This document shows, piece after piece, positions 26,775 through 38,321 of a stretch of DNA of 64,000 nt. The stretch lies in the NCBI GenBank assembly GCA_905182995.1, contig CAJJDP010000009.1, positions 288,365 through 352,364 of the forward strand. Direction: 5' to 3'. The notes beneath the pieces are model-generated. The model saw nothing but the letters and a program-made list of their open reading frames with translations. It searched no databases and was not told where the DNA came from. This stretch comes from Paramecium octaurelia. Lineage: Eukaryota > Ciliophora > Oligohymenophorea > Peniculida > Parameciidae. Position 1 is the stretch's first letter. The number at the start of each line of letters is the position of its first letter. The position numbers and the translations under genes are program-made.

Positions 26775-27410
26775 TTTTGATTAAATGAAATAAGTTAAAA
26801 TTTTATAAAGATTTCATTATTTTTAAATAATCTACTACTAATACAATTAGAAGATTGAGTATAAACATCAACAATTCGGTATTCTAATTCTACCGCAGTA
26901 CATATAAAAAATCTTTCAATAATATATTTTGAATTTAATAAATGTAGAAATTCAAATCCTTAAATATAATTTTAGCTTGGTGTTTAGAGAAATTTATGAA
27001 AAAACTAATTTAAGCAATCGTTGATTTGGAAATAAAGCTCAGACAATAATAAATTATTAATAAGATTTTATAAAGTTTCTAATTTTATTGATATATTTAT
27101 AAATAAGTAGCTATATACAATTATTCTAATAAATTTGAAAAAATATTATAATAATAACAATATTGTTTTTTCAATATGCAAATCGATGCTGATGAACTTA
27201 GCGATCTCATGTATATAGATTAGAATTTAGTTTAAAGAGATCTTATTATAACTAGAATTTGTATTAATATGTCATATATATTTAATTGCAAATCAAATAA
27301 GTATCAAAGGTCTAAAGGTCTTTTTGATAGTTTCAAATTTTTATTTTAGACCGTCTAACTCTATAGATGGTTCAATCTAGTCAATCTATTGTGGTTTCTT
27401 GCTTTGATAT
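26775..27410. other. spacer without supported gene
   Basis: About 640 bp. A long plus-strand frame starting at 27177 is open but is the reverse image of the well-supported minus-strand gene ending at 27411, so I do not call it. Confidence 0.5.
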
Positions 27411-27973
27411 TCAACTTTTAGAATTAGATTATGTATTACTTTTCTTAAAGTAAGGATGGTATACTACGATGCCATCATTAGTTGTTTGGACCCTCTATAT
27501 TTACTATTCGCTCTGTCTCCTCATTTGTTCTGGATTCTAATTAAGATTGGTTAATAAGTTTTGAATTAAAGACATTATCTAGGATAATAGAAACTGGTTA
27601 CTCCTTCTTCAGTTTATTCCTTTTTAGGCTTTTTAATGGTTGGTTTTTTTGGCTTTAATACACAGAATTATATTTCTAAGTCGAATGTTTATCCATTATC
27701 ATGTGGATAGATGCAATCAAGCCAATCAGTCATATGTCCATACTCATACACTAAATACTAATGAACTAGTCTACCTTTCTTCTATTCTTATACTTTCTTT
27801 TGTTAGTACTTGTCTTATTTTTAATCTGATTTCTTGGCAGATGGTTTTTGTTCCTTGATCTCTTAAAGCATTTCTTTAAAGTTCTCTGTCATTTTCTTTT
27901 ATCTGGATGATTTACGTACTAGAGAATCTCAGAACATGTTACCTTAGGCTGCTTCTTCTTGCTTCATACTCAT
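27411..27973 (-). CDS. hypothetical protein, 171 aa
   Basis: Three exons, introns 27919-27942 (24 nt) and 27579-27601 (23 nt), full length divisible by three. A Lys/Gln-rich helical head (MTENFKEMLQEIKEQKPSAK) precedes a compact conserved-looking core: LVHQYLVYEYGHMTDWLDCI, then YPHDNGQTFDLEIQFCVLKP. The C-terminus is polar (MSLIQNLLTNLNQNPEQMRR). The family is not recognised. It follows CFAP58 on the same strand after 91 bp. Confidence 0.7.
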
Positions 27974-28064
27974 TTACTTCAATTTTTTTATTTATCAACT
28001 CAATCAAAAACTAACTTAAATAGCCGCTTTCTTCTTAGATAATATAACATATTATAATATATGA

Positions 28065-30707
28065 TCATTCTGGTTGTTAATTCTATTGATTTTATTCCAT
28101 TAATTATTATTGTTCCTATTGAATCTACTCTCTCCTTCTTTATTCCAAATACTTTCTATTGGTCTCTTAAAGTTCTTTATTTAATCTTTCAATATCATAC
28201 TTGTATTCGTTGATCTATAATCAAATAAGAAGATCTCATACCTAAGCCTAATACATATTTAACTCTGCAGCTAAACTTTTCATTTGTCTCGTCTTTGCCT
28301 TCATTTACTCCTATAATTTTGAGATTTAGGTTGCCTCTTCCAACCCTGGTTACTTTCTCATAATATCTCTTAATTCAAGTATTTATTTCTCCTTCTATTG
28401 AATTAGTACTTCTTTCTCTACTACTTATTCAGTTTTATAGATGAGTCTTCTTTACAAAGTCTTTATTTTCTATTTCATTTCATATACATCTGGATCACTC
28501 TAAAATTAATATCAATTATTACTCCTCCTAGCTTTTTGCATCTTTAAGGATTTAATGGATTCTCCAATTCCTCACTTAATGCTTTCACTCTCAATTTTTC
28601 TTCGACCAAATCTTTTTATAAATTATTTATTTTTTCCTTTAAAATGGGAGCTTAACCAGCCTTCTTTCTTTTTATCTTCAATTCTCTTTACAGATCAGAG
28701 ATCTTGAATTTCAATAATTCAATGTCACTCAATCTTTCTCTATATTACTATTCTCCATAAGCCAAAGTCTCTTATTGTACTTTAATTTTCTCATACAATA
28801 ATGCTGATTCATCATTCCTTCTAATTAATTGAGTACCCAGAATATCCCTTTCAGATACTACTGTTTCATATTCCTCCTTTAGTTTTTGTCTCTTAATTTC
28901 GCTATCTTTTAAAACAAAATGCAATTTCGATATTTCACCAACGTAATTCTTGATTGTTTCTTCTTTTTCCTCAATCTCTTTTCTGTTCTTCTCTAAAATT
29001 CTACAACACTCCTCTATAGTTTTATCTTTCTTTTTATGTTCAAAATGTTCCTTTGCCAAAGCCACTTCTTTTGCATCAATTTCTTCTTTTAATTAAGCTA
29101 TTTGATGTTGAACTATTTTATGTCTTCTTTTGATGACAGCAATTTCATCCTAAGTTTCTAACAAGTTTTTAGAGTACAAGTTCCTATCTGACCTGACTTC
29201 CTCATATAAATGTTATTATTGTTTTAATTTATTATCTGTTTCAATGTTTTTCTTCTAAAATTCACTTATTAAATTATCTTTCAATTTAATCTCCTCTTGA
29301 GAATGCAAAAACTTCGCATTTATTAAAGCAGCATCCTTTCCAAATTTTTCCTTCTTTTTAGTATTGATTACAAATTACTTTTCTCTTTCATCCACCTCCT
29401 CTTAAAGTTATAATATTTCTTTTTCATATGACTCGATCTCCTTGTCAATCAAATTAATTTTTTCATTTAATTTACTATTATATTCTTCAGACTTTGCTTT
29501 ATGGTTAGCAAAATTGATATGTGCCTTTCTCAACTCCTCAAGTAACTACTAATCTTATTCATTAAACTTCTTTGTATCTGTAACATGTCTGTCTAATTAT
29601 TGAATTGAATTAATTGCAACCTCCTTATCTTTTATAATTTTATCTCTTTGTTTCTATAAATCAAGTAATTTCTTATTTAAATTATTATTTTTCTTTTCTA
29701 TTTAATTCAAATGTGTTCTGGCATTGTTCTTCTCATTTTTCAATTTAATTATTTCAGCCTCATTACTTTCCCTGATATCTTCATTTTCTTCTTTTTTAGC
29801 CATAATCTCTTTGTAAATTTTTTTAACATCCGTCACTTGATCTCTTAAGTTTTTAAGTTCATTTTCCTCAATTTCTTTGTCAATATCCTTTTTCTACAAT
29901 GTTTCTGTTTGTTTCTTTAATTCGACTTAAACTTTTGATAAATCTTCTTTTTATTTTTCATACTCTTTTTTTGTTTTAATGTAGTTCTACCTTAATTATT
30001 CTAATTCTTCATTAATGTTATTTCTTCTTTACTCATCCTTATCTACCTTTTCTTACATTTCCTATAAATTCTTTTTGAGCTACTGAGAACTTTAATCAAG
30101 TATTAATTTTTCATTCTCTAACAGTTTCAACTTTTCAATTAGATTACCTGTTTCTGATCTGTTTTTGATTAACTCCGCTTACAGACTGTCCCTTTCTACC
30201 GTATAATATGTCTATACCTTTCATTAAATCTTCCTTCTATGTTTAGAGTTCTGTGATTTTGTTGGTTTAACTCTATAGAGCATTACCTTACTCAACCAAA
30301 TCTTATAAATGCTTAATTTCAGCTTAAAAGTTTTCAATCTTCTATTTCAATTTGTCCTCCCTCATCTAAGCCTATTCTATAACTTTGTAAGTGTTATCAA
30401 GTTCAGTTTTGAGTAATTTAATTCTCTCGCTATCTTCTTGTGAAAATTTTAGAGCATTGGTTACTTTGCCAGCATTATTTAAAATATCACTATTAATATC
30501 TCTCAACTTTCTTAATAATCTTCTTTCTTAATCATAAGCGTTTCGAAATGCTTGATGTAATTTTGTATATTCTTGTCTAAATCTCTCTAAAGCAGGCTCA
30601 TTAGCTAACTCGTTGATAATCTATAAATATTTTCTAAGATATCTTACTTCCTAAAATTCTCTTTCTAAAGCATCTCTGTCTTATTCTGAGAAACCTAAAT
30701 CTTCCAT
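28065..30707 (-). CDS. CFAP58: CFAP58 (CCDC147) coiled-coil axonemal protein
   Basis: Almost the whole reading frame is coiled coil, matching CFAP58, a ciliary/flagellar protein needed for axoneme and midpiece assembly. The family core is clear: VVSERDILGTQLIRRNDESA, LLYEKIKVQQETLAYGEQQY, then ELENPLNPQRCKKLGGSDPD where animal proteins have ELENP.N.HRW.KL..SDP, and QRRLIYKTEQVVEKEVLIQQ. Start MEDLGFSEQDRDALEREFQE is also typical. Introns include a 23-nt one in the GG/SDP region (about 28503-28525) and a 27-nt one near 28200-28225; others upstream were not all placed. Predicted length about 850-860 aa, close to human (872). Confidence 0.92.
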
Positions 30708-30886
30708 TTATTTTAAAATAAAATAATTATTTAATAACACAAGACCTTAAGACTATTAACACATCAAAACTTATGCTTTCAACTCATACAATCAATAAGC
30801 TCAAATGCATTTGAAATTGCAATAATAATCAGAAGGGTGATGAAATTTTGATAAATTTGCCTAATAGATAGAGAAACAAAATCAAT

Positions 30887-31667
30887 ATGAATTTAATTTA
30901 TGAAATAAGCTACACAATTTTAATTGAATCATCAGCAATTATATTAAGATTATGGTGCATAGAGGTTGAAGAATATATAATTAAAATAAAATATAGTAAA
31001 TCCAAATTTGTTTTGATTTTGAAGGTTTAATGCAGTTATTAAAGGAAATTAGATTTACTAAAGGATTTGTAATTTAGAGAGTCATTGTAAAACCTAAAAC
31101 AAAATTAAGAAACCTCTATTTTCTAATTCCTGAAATACTAAAAATAAACGATAAAAAATTTAACATTGAATTTATAAATAGAAATTTAATGAAGAGTTAA
31201 GAAAGTAATTATATCCTTCAATAAGAATATTATAAAACTTATATTGGACCTATAATTTTATCAATTCAAATATTTGTAAATTTGGATCATTAGAAATTCA
31301 ATAATGCTCATGATTAAAAATTTTATGCAAGAATCTTTTTTAAGTTTACCTCAGAATTAACAATTTTAGAATTAGTTACTACTTACAGAAAATATTTATC
31401 TTCTAGATTATGTAAATGGTACAATAGATATTAAGTCAGGATAATGCTGTAAGATGTAATAGAAGACGACATCTTAAATGTGCAAATTGATATCAATCAT
31501 TATAAATTCTTAAGTGGTCCTATATTGTTCTTGATTACAATTTATTATAACTATATATTACTATTACTAATTCCTATTTATTTGATTATTAAAGATGAAA
31601 CAACCGGTTTATATCGACAAAAGAGTCTCTTTAAAAATAAATAAAATATTTAATTTTAGATTAATGA
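30887..31667 (+). CDS. hypothetical protein with C-terminal membrane segment, 241 aa
   Basis: Start MNLIYEISYTILIESSAIIL (possible signal anchor), intron 31025-31044 (20 nt), body basic and Ile/Lys-rich (EIRFTKGFVIQRVIVKPKTK), then a strongly hydrophobic segment near residues 205-225 (FLITIYYNYILLLLIPIYLI) followed by a short polar tail. A 35-nt intron (31625-31659) is needed to reach TGA 31665-31667. Probably an endomembrane protein of unknown role. Confidence 0.5.
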
Positions 31668-31687
31668 TATAGATATTATTATTATAA

Positions 31688-33145
31688 TCAATTCTCTAGA
31701 ATAAATAAGAAAATTACCTTCTTCATCCTACTCATATTGTTCTCCTTCTCCTTCTTATTCGCCTTCCCCATCTTCCTCTTCCAATTGATTTGGATCAATA
31801 CCAAATAGATGAAGATTTTACTTATGGAATAAATATAAAATGTACACTAAACAATTCTCTGAATTGATTATTTTCAGTTTGTAATTTTTCATTCTCTTCC
31901 ATCATTGCTTACTTTTCATCTTACATTTATTAATATAATTATTTGAAATTTTCTATTAGGTTTTCTAGCTTTTTAATTTCCTCATCCTTTTATTCAAGTT
32001 ATTGTATTAATTCATCATTGTCTTCCCTTTTTTCTCCTCCTCCTTATTCCAGTTAATTTTTCAATTCTTCTATAATTTAGTCCTTTTCTTCAATTTCATT
32101 AGCCATTTCATCCATTTTAGCCTAAATGTCCTCTAAATTGTAATTCTAAAATTCTTCAGCAATCTCATCTATTTATTGCTACTTTTCGTTGATTACTTAT
32201 TCCATATCTTTGATCTATTTTTCATATTGTTTTTTTTAATTATCCAACTTTTTTTAGGTTTATTGATCCACACTTTTAACTTATTCAGTTAATTTTTTAA
32301 CCTTGATTTAAACTAAAAATTACTTCATCAGTTAAATTAGTTATTTTTTTTTTCTCTTCTGTGCTTTCTTTCTTTAGGTCATTTATTTTCTTTTCAAAAT
32401 CTCTTGAATTTTATTATCTAAAATATTCTAAAAATATACATTTTCTTATCGATTTCACTATTGATGTTTTTAATTTAGTCTTTAGTCTGCTGTATCTCTC
32501 TCCTTAGTTCATTATTTTAATCTTATTCTTCTTAAATCTGCTCTTTGAGTTTATTGTTTTAATTGCTCATATAAGATGCAGAATTATTTTGCCTTTAGAT
32601 CTCTTCTTATTTAGGTTCTACTTTTTGTTTGGTTTAAGATTAAGGGTAAATATAGTTGTTAGTAAACTTATTGGGTAAGGATTACTATTAAACCAATTAA
32701 ACAGGTTCTTTAACAGGTTTTTAATTATTCAAAATTTCTTCTTTTTAAGGTACATCAGGCTTTACTGATTTAAAGTTGTTCGAGAATTGCTTAGATGAAG
32801 CCGAGGATTAAGGTTTTGCTATACCTTGTGGTTATTGTTTTTGCTATTACTATTCAGGTTTAGACTACAAAAATTCAAAAATAAATAGTTACTTTCAAGG
32901 AAGAATCTTTCAAAGCTGAGGCAGATCCTGCCTTTTGATACATTTCTTATGATAAAAAAGATAGTTATACCTTGATATGGGATAATCTCAGTTTTATGCT
33001 AGTCTTCTGATGGATTGTTTTTGTTGTGTACTTAAGAATCGCAACTGTAACACAATCGATAAGTTTAGCCCAATTAACATTAATTGCACTTTATAGTGGC
33101 TGGTCTTTGTTGGCAAACCATGCACTTAACAAAGAGAGAACTCAT
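31688..33145 (-). CDS. B-box zinc-finger coiled-coil protein with acidic tail, 437 aa
   Basis: Start MSSLFVKCMVCQQRPATIKC. The first 55 residues form a B-box-like zinc site: CMVCQQRPATIKCNQC, then LCYSCDSQVHNKN and a following His (DQHK). A Gln/Pro-rich linker, a long coiled coil (LKEQIQEEQDQNNELRREIQ; KKLTEQVKSVDQQTQKKLDN; MDEMANEIEEKDQIIEELKN) and an acidic end (EEEDGEGEQEGEGEQYEQDE) follow. Introns at 32946-32970, 32865-32892, 32418-32439, 32302-32323, 31821-31845 and 31696-31717 make the length exact. The layout recalls TRIM-like proteins lacking a RING, or B-box proteins of protist cytoskeletons. Function not known. Confidence 0.8.
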
Positions 33146-33265
33146 AATTCAAAATAAATTTATTTGAATAAAAATCAAGATAAAAACTTATATCCTCAAT
33201 AATGTCAATCGTTAAATTGTTATTAAAATACTTAAATAAATTCTAATCCTTTTATAATATATTGA

Positions 33266-33946
33266 TCATTAGAATAATTCAAACAATCCTTCCATGTCAT
33301 CATCATCATCATCAGAAAAATCGCTATCCTCACTATCATCCTCTTTCTCTTCCTTCTTTGGAATTAAGCTCTCTACAAAAGGACAAGCCTTCTTAGATTA
33401 TTTGAAAATCTTCTACAAATTGATTAACCCCTTAGTCACCATCAATGGTCTTTCTTTTTATTCTATAATTTATAATGAGACCTATGCAACATTATCCAAA
33501 AGTGAGATGCATTAATCAGGTAAGACAAATCCTAAGGCTGATTTCACTTCTTCTCCCCAGCAGTTGGTTATCACAGGTTCCACCAAATGTGACATTTCAA
33601 CTAAACTATCAACAAGAATGTCTGAGAATCCATCTTCTTCAAATTCATTATATGATTTATAAGCATTAGTGGCTAAATCAAAACCTCCTTTCAAACAAAC
33701 TCCTATTTTTTTTGTAAAAGTAGATAAATCAACTCCTTCTGATCCAGAACAAGATTTCTTTACAGCTACTAATTATTTCACTATTCCAACTAATTCCTTA
33801 ACACTTGAAACAATTTTTCTTTCATTAACATTTCCATATAATTTGGAAAATCTTGGAGTGAGCTTAGTTACTTCTGCTGTGCATTTCGAGTTGATGGAAA
33901 TTGCACTTGTTGCTAGTATCAATAAGACAACAATTAGAAGCTTCAT
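33266..33946 (-). CDS. secreted hypothetical protein with acidic tail, 226 aa
   Basis: Single exon. N-terminus MKLLIVVLLILATSAISINS is a clear signal peptide with a likely cut after the hydrophobic core. The mature part has six cysteines (such as SKCTAEV, KKSCSGSEGV, IGVCLKGG, ITNCWGEE, PDQCISL, KKACPFVE), probably disulphide-bonded and largely helical. The C-terminus has Asp/Glu runs (DSEDSDFSDDDDDDMEGLFE). It fits a lumenal or exported protein, for instance a secretory-granule component with a Ca2+-binding tail; that is inference. No family recognised. Confidence 0.75.
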
Positions 33947-34262
33947 TAAAATTAATATATAAATGACGTCAAACCTTTGATTATAATTAAATAATGAATA
34001 TTTCTAGTAAATAGATTAACATGCTTAAGGAAGAATAAAGAAGTCAGAACCATAATCCTTTTTGATTCAATAACTTTATTGACAAGTTTAAGATACTCTT
34101 CCCACTATTTATGACTTTATACTAAACGAACTTAATATCGCTTTTATTTATATGATTACATTATTTTTCTGATATAATTAGAAGTTTAATTTATGATAAA
34201 ATAATTATTGATACATGTTAATTTTTTTTAAAAACAATCAAATGAAAATAAAGTGTTTTGCC
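33947..34262. other. AT-rich spacer
   Basis: 316 bp shared 3'/5' spacer between two minus-strand genes; no supported feature. Confidence 0.5.
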
Positions 34263-34799
34263 TCAATTTTTGATCCTTCTGAAGCTACTGTATGCAACTC
34301 TTTATTTTTTATCAAATGTGACTTTTTTTATGGAATTTTAAGAACTTGAAGATTAAGATTCTTTGAAGTGATGTTAAGGACTTTACGGATACGAAGTGTT
34401 TAGGGTATTTGTACTTTTGTGTTTTAATATCGATTTGTATTTTACAATATCTTAATTGGAGTCCTTCATATTCCTTGAAATACTATTCTGTTCTTGTTAT
34501 TCCGGTATTTCTTTGAATATCAAAGTTTCATCTACTGACAATTTTTTTTCCAAAGGTCTTAAATTTCCACTTGGATTAAATACAACTGCTGACTCTTCTG
34601 CGTAATCCTTTTAAGGATAACACTAAAATTCGTTGTCTTATTGATAATTTATTTCATCGCCAGGAAACTTCAATATTTGAATAGGTTATGGTTTTACAAT
34701 TGATGGAGGACCGTAAATATATGTTTTTCCAAAGTTAATTTCTTCTAAATCAAATTCTTTAGAAGGTGTAATAATTCTTGAATCGCATGCGCTTCCCAT
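34263..34799 (-). CDS. putative N-acylated PP1-docking protein, 178 aa
   Basis: Single exon. N-terminus MGSACDSRI offers Gly2 for myristoylation and Cys5 for palmitoylation, though position 6 is Asp, which is not ideal. The chain is polar and probably disordered. Near the C-terminus it has SILKHKST followed about 35 residues later by KKVTFDKKQ. SILK ([GS]IL[RK]) and RVxF (K-V-T-F) are the two classical docking motifs of protein phosphatase 1 regulators, found in this order in inhibitor-2 type proteins. A membrane-tethered PP1 regulator is the likely role. Compare the gene at 53035-53772. Confidence 0.65.
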
Positions 34800-35263
34800 T
34801 TTTAATAAGTGTATAATTAAAACAGGAAATTAATTAAGAAAATAGTCAAATCGAATATTGATAACAGAAATTGAAATTAAAAGATATATTAACTTGGCAA
34901 ATTTAGAAATAATTCTTAATTGTAATTAAATGAATATAATTGATGTATCTATTAGAAATAATATTGGATAAGCATAATGTTAAGTCTAATCACCCATTAT
35001 ATAAATATTTTATTAATTTTAATTATTTTATTTAATTATCTCTTCATTAAAAGAACCAGCATATAAAACTTAAAGTACTCGCAATACTATATTTTTCAGT
35101 AATTTGAGAAATTTATAAAATATTGATATACTTCAAAAGTTATATCAGTTATCTGAAATAAATACTCTAATTATAGAGATAAAATTATATTATATAGATT
35201 ATTTTAAGGACATTTAATAAAAATTTTGGGATATTATTAAATAATACTTTATTAAATTTATTT
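34800..35263. other. divergent spacer, no gene seen
   Basis: 464 bp between two divergent genes; the shared promoter region. Extremely AT-rich, no distinct motif that I can support. Confidence 0.5.
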
Positions 35264-36996
35264 ATGTTTCCTGAGTCTTGCAAAAATCGATCGATAGGAT
35301 CAATCAATTAATCTTGTCATGAATCTCATCGTCCGAGACACCATCTAGTCAATTCAATTGGATTTTTGTCTAAACATGAATCAAGAAACTCTTATTATGA
35401 TAAAGAGGATCAATAGGATCAATTATTAAAAATGAAACACGAGCTCAATTAATTAAGATTGGAAAATATTTAATTAAAGTCTTAGAATATCTATTTTCAA
35501 GTAAGGGATTATTAATATCAAGAAAGATGTCGAAAGCTTTCACTAGCAGTTATCAGATGATGATATATAAGTGAAAACTGTTAGAAACAATTAGAAATTC
35601 AAGCATTTACTTAAATTACTATAGAATAAAGATGTTGAGATAGAAGGTTTAAAAAAAAAGTTGAAAATGGATGAAATCGTGAATTAGTAAAAAAAAATAG
35701 CTGAACTGTAAAATATGCTCGAACTTCAAAAAGAAAAATTATTAGGCAATCAAAGAAATATATTAGCCCCACAATTTGCCATCCTTGAAGAATTAGAACA
35801 AGATAATATTAAACTAGTTTAGATAGTATCAGGGTTGGAAGAGAAACTCAAGGATTATGATTAAATGAAAAAGCATATCGTAACGTAGCAAGTCAAAATT
35901 TAGTAATAAAAATAACTCATTACTGAATTGTAAAAAGAGATTAGATAATACAAGGAAAGAGATTTATTGTTTGCAGTTAAACACAATCAAAAGAGTAAAC
36001 AAGATTAATAAATTAAGTAATAATATTAATTATACTTAGAAAACTACTCTCAGATATTCATAAATTGAGTTCCAAGAGATAAGAAGATGAAATTTATATA
36101 GAATAATTAATAGAGAGACATTAACAAGAAATTAAATAATATGATAGAAGAATTATAGAGAAGGATGATGAAATGTAATCGCTGCAAGAGAGATGTGAGT
36201 CATTATGTAAGGCTCTCTAGGAAGAGCATATTTAAAAAGCTAAACTTAAAAAGAATGAGAAATCAAGCTCGATTATCAAGCCTTCTATGTTTTCACAGCA
36301 TTAAATTGTTGGTCGAGGTTCTGGAGATTTCTCACTAATTACATCTTAAAGATCTTTAAGTGGTATAGGGAAATCTAAATATTCTAAAATTAACAAACAA
36401 GATCTTTGTTAAATAGTGAAGATTATCAAATTTTCTATGATTATTAATAAATTAGCTTTTGATGAATTAGATGCTGTAATATACTTTTAACTTATAATAG
36501 TATTTGTTTAAAAATTAATAAGAAACTACTTTAGACGAGCTTAAAGATGCTTTGCAATAATAAATTTTCAGTTTAACTAAGGAACAAGCTTGCACTTTAG
36601 CAAATTATTTATTCGATTAAGAAGATGAAATTAATTTAGACAAGCCATAAAATAATTCTAGGATAAGAAGCATTTTAAAGACATTATTAGATAATTTTCG
36701 ATTGCCGAACAAATAAGTGTTTGATGAAATTCAAACAAATTTGAATGCAAATAATCTTGAAATGATTTGTAATCAAATTTAATCTAAATTTTAAAGTCCT
36801 AGAAACAAACATAGTGTGAATGTAACTTAAAATATAATAATAATAGGATTTGTTTGATCTATTTTAAGAGAATGGCATAAAATTTTCAAAAGCAGCTCTT
36901 GATTATATAGAATCTTAATTCTATAAATTAAATAGACAATTAAGTGTTTTTGAAATAGATTAATTACAACAATTGATTGATAGTATTAATAATTGA
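35264..36996 (+). CDS. long coiled-coil protein with C-terminal helical domain, 545 aa
   Basis: Five exons; introns 35501-35522, 36017-36039, 36476-36500 and 36822-36846 give exactly 546 codons. Residues 1-45 are polar; from QDQLLKMKHELNQLRLENIQ to about residue 340 it is coiled coil (IAELQNMLELQKEKLLGNQR, LEEKLKDYDQMKKHIVTQQV). A Ser-rich linker (SGDFSLITSQRSLSGIGKSK) leads to a C-terminal part with EF-hand-like helix rhythm (TLDELKDALQQQIFSLTKEQ, INSNNLEMICNQI-like) but without canonical Ca2+ loops. Likely cytoskeletal. Not recognised. Confidence 0.7.
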
Positions 36997-37187
36997 CTGT
37001 CTTTATAATACTTAATATTTATCGAAACTTAAACTTACATATTATTATATATTTATAAATTAATTCTCTTTATTAATTTATTATTCAATATATTAAATAA
37101 AATTAAATAATTTTTATCGTAATCCCTTTTTAATTTTGTCTAATTTATTTATTTATAAAATTAGAAGAAATTTAAGAAAAAGTAAAC

Positions 37188-38108
37188 ATGTATTAACCAA
37201 AAAAGTCTCAATATGCCTAAGTATCAAAAGATTGGTAAACTATTTGGAAATTAAGGGAAAAAGATTTCATATCTCATTTTTTAGTATCTAAATCTGGAAA
37301 TCTAGTAGCTTTTGTAATAGAAGGAAAAAAGCTGTATGTGATCAGCCTGATTACAAAAAAGAATATTTTTGAAATGACTTTTATCAAATTTGAATTATAT
37401 GATTTACAATTTACTTCAGACGAAAAAAAGATATGTATAGCTCAAGAAGAAAGCAAAAGTTTGAGAATAATAGAATTAAGCACCAGATCTGAAATCTGTT
37501 ATAAATTACCCTCCATTTTCCTTCCTCTTGACAGTTATATTCTAGTTGAACAGGAAAAGAAGATCTATTTATATTAAAATGATGCACTAAAATTAATTGA
37601 TTTGAATTAAGAGAATCTGGAATTATTATTATAGTTTGATGGAGAATATAGGGTTCTTTAAAAAACAAGCTCGGATTTCATTATCAATATAGCATTCAAC
37701 AATGAATTGCAAGTGATGTATTTGAAAAATAACTTTTGCAAATAGAAGCACAAATATGTAGAAAGTAATAAAATAATTCATTTTACTGAATCGAATAAAT
37801 TGTTGTCGATAATCACTTTTGATAATAATTACAAATTATTCTTTAAAAATTTATAAAGTAAAAAACTAATAAGAAAATTGTCTGATAATGTGTTATAAAA
37901 TATATGCGATCTCAAATATTCTAAAAATATAAAGTATTTATTTTTGAACACTGGAAATTGTTTGATAAGATGGAGTTTGACAACCTCCAAATTATCTAAG
38001 TTGCCCGTTTAAAATAATGTTTTTGAGAAAATATGGATAGAAGGCAATAATGAAATATTTATTTTGAATTCAAATAATCATATTCAAAAAGCATCATGCG
38101 ATTTTTGA
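37188..38108 (+). CDS. WD-propeller-like hypothetical protein, 306 aa
   Basis: Single exon from ATG 37188 to TGA 38106-38108. The sequence alternates short beta-like stretches in the rhythm of a degenerate WD40/propeller (HFLVSKSGNLVAFVIEGKKL, LYDLQFTSDEKKICIAQEES, KYLFLNTGNCLIRWSLTTSK), but no GH...WD dipeptides are clear. 306 aa would fit one seven-bladed propeller. It lies just upstream of a kinase with a similar C-terminal half, on the same strand; the two may be related by duplication, which is inference. Confidence 0.6.
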
Positions 38109-38321
38109 ATATTTATGTTAATTTTCCAAAAATATCCATAATTTTTCATATCTATGAATTTTCTAAATTGATTATTGAGATATAGTTTAATATAGATTAT
38201 ATTTTTAGAGTAAATGGTAATTTTAGTCATTCAAGTACATTATAAGCATAGGAAAACATCGGTATGTTTAGTGAGTTAATTTTAGATTATATTAATTTCC
38301 ATAAATACAAATTATATCAAT

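Noticed and set aside
27177-27858. Long plus-strand frame, hydrophobic, open in the ciliate code
   Set aside because: Antisense to the minus-strand gene 27411-27973, whose two introns, length and texture are coherent. Hydrophobic composition is typical of antisense frames opposite Lys/Glu/Gln-rich genes.
33294-33962. Plus-strand open frames including a Ser-rich protein
   Set aside because: The Ser run is the antisense of the Asp-rich tail of the secreted protein gene at 33266-33946.
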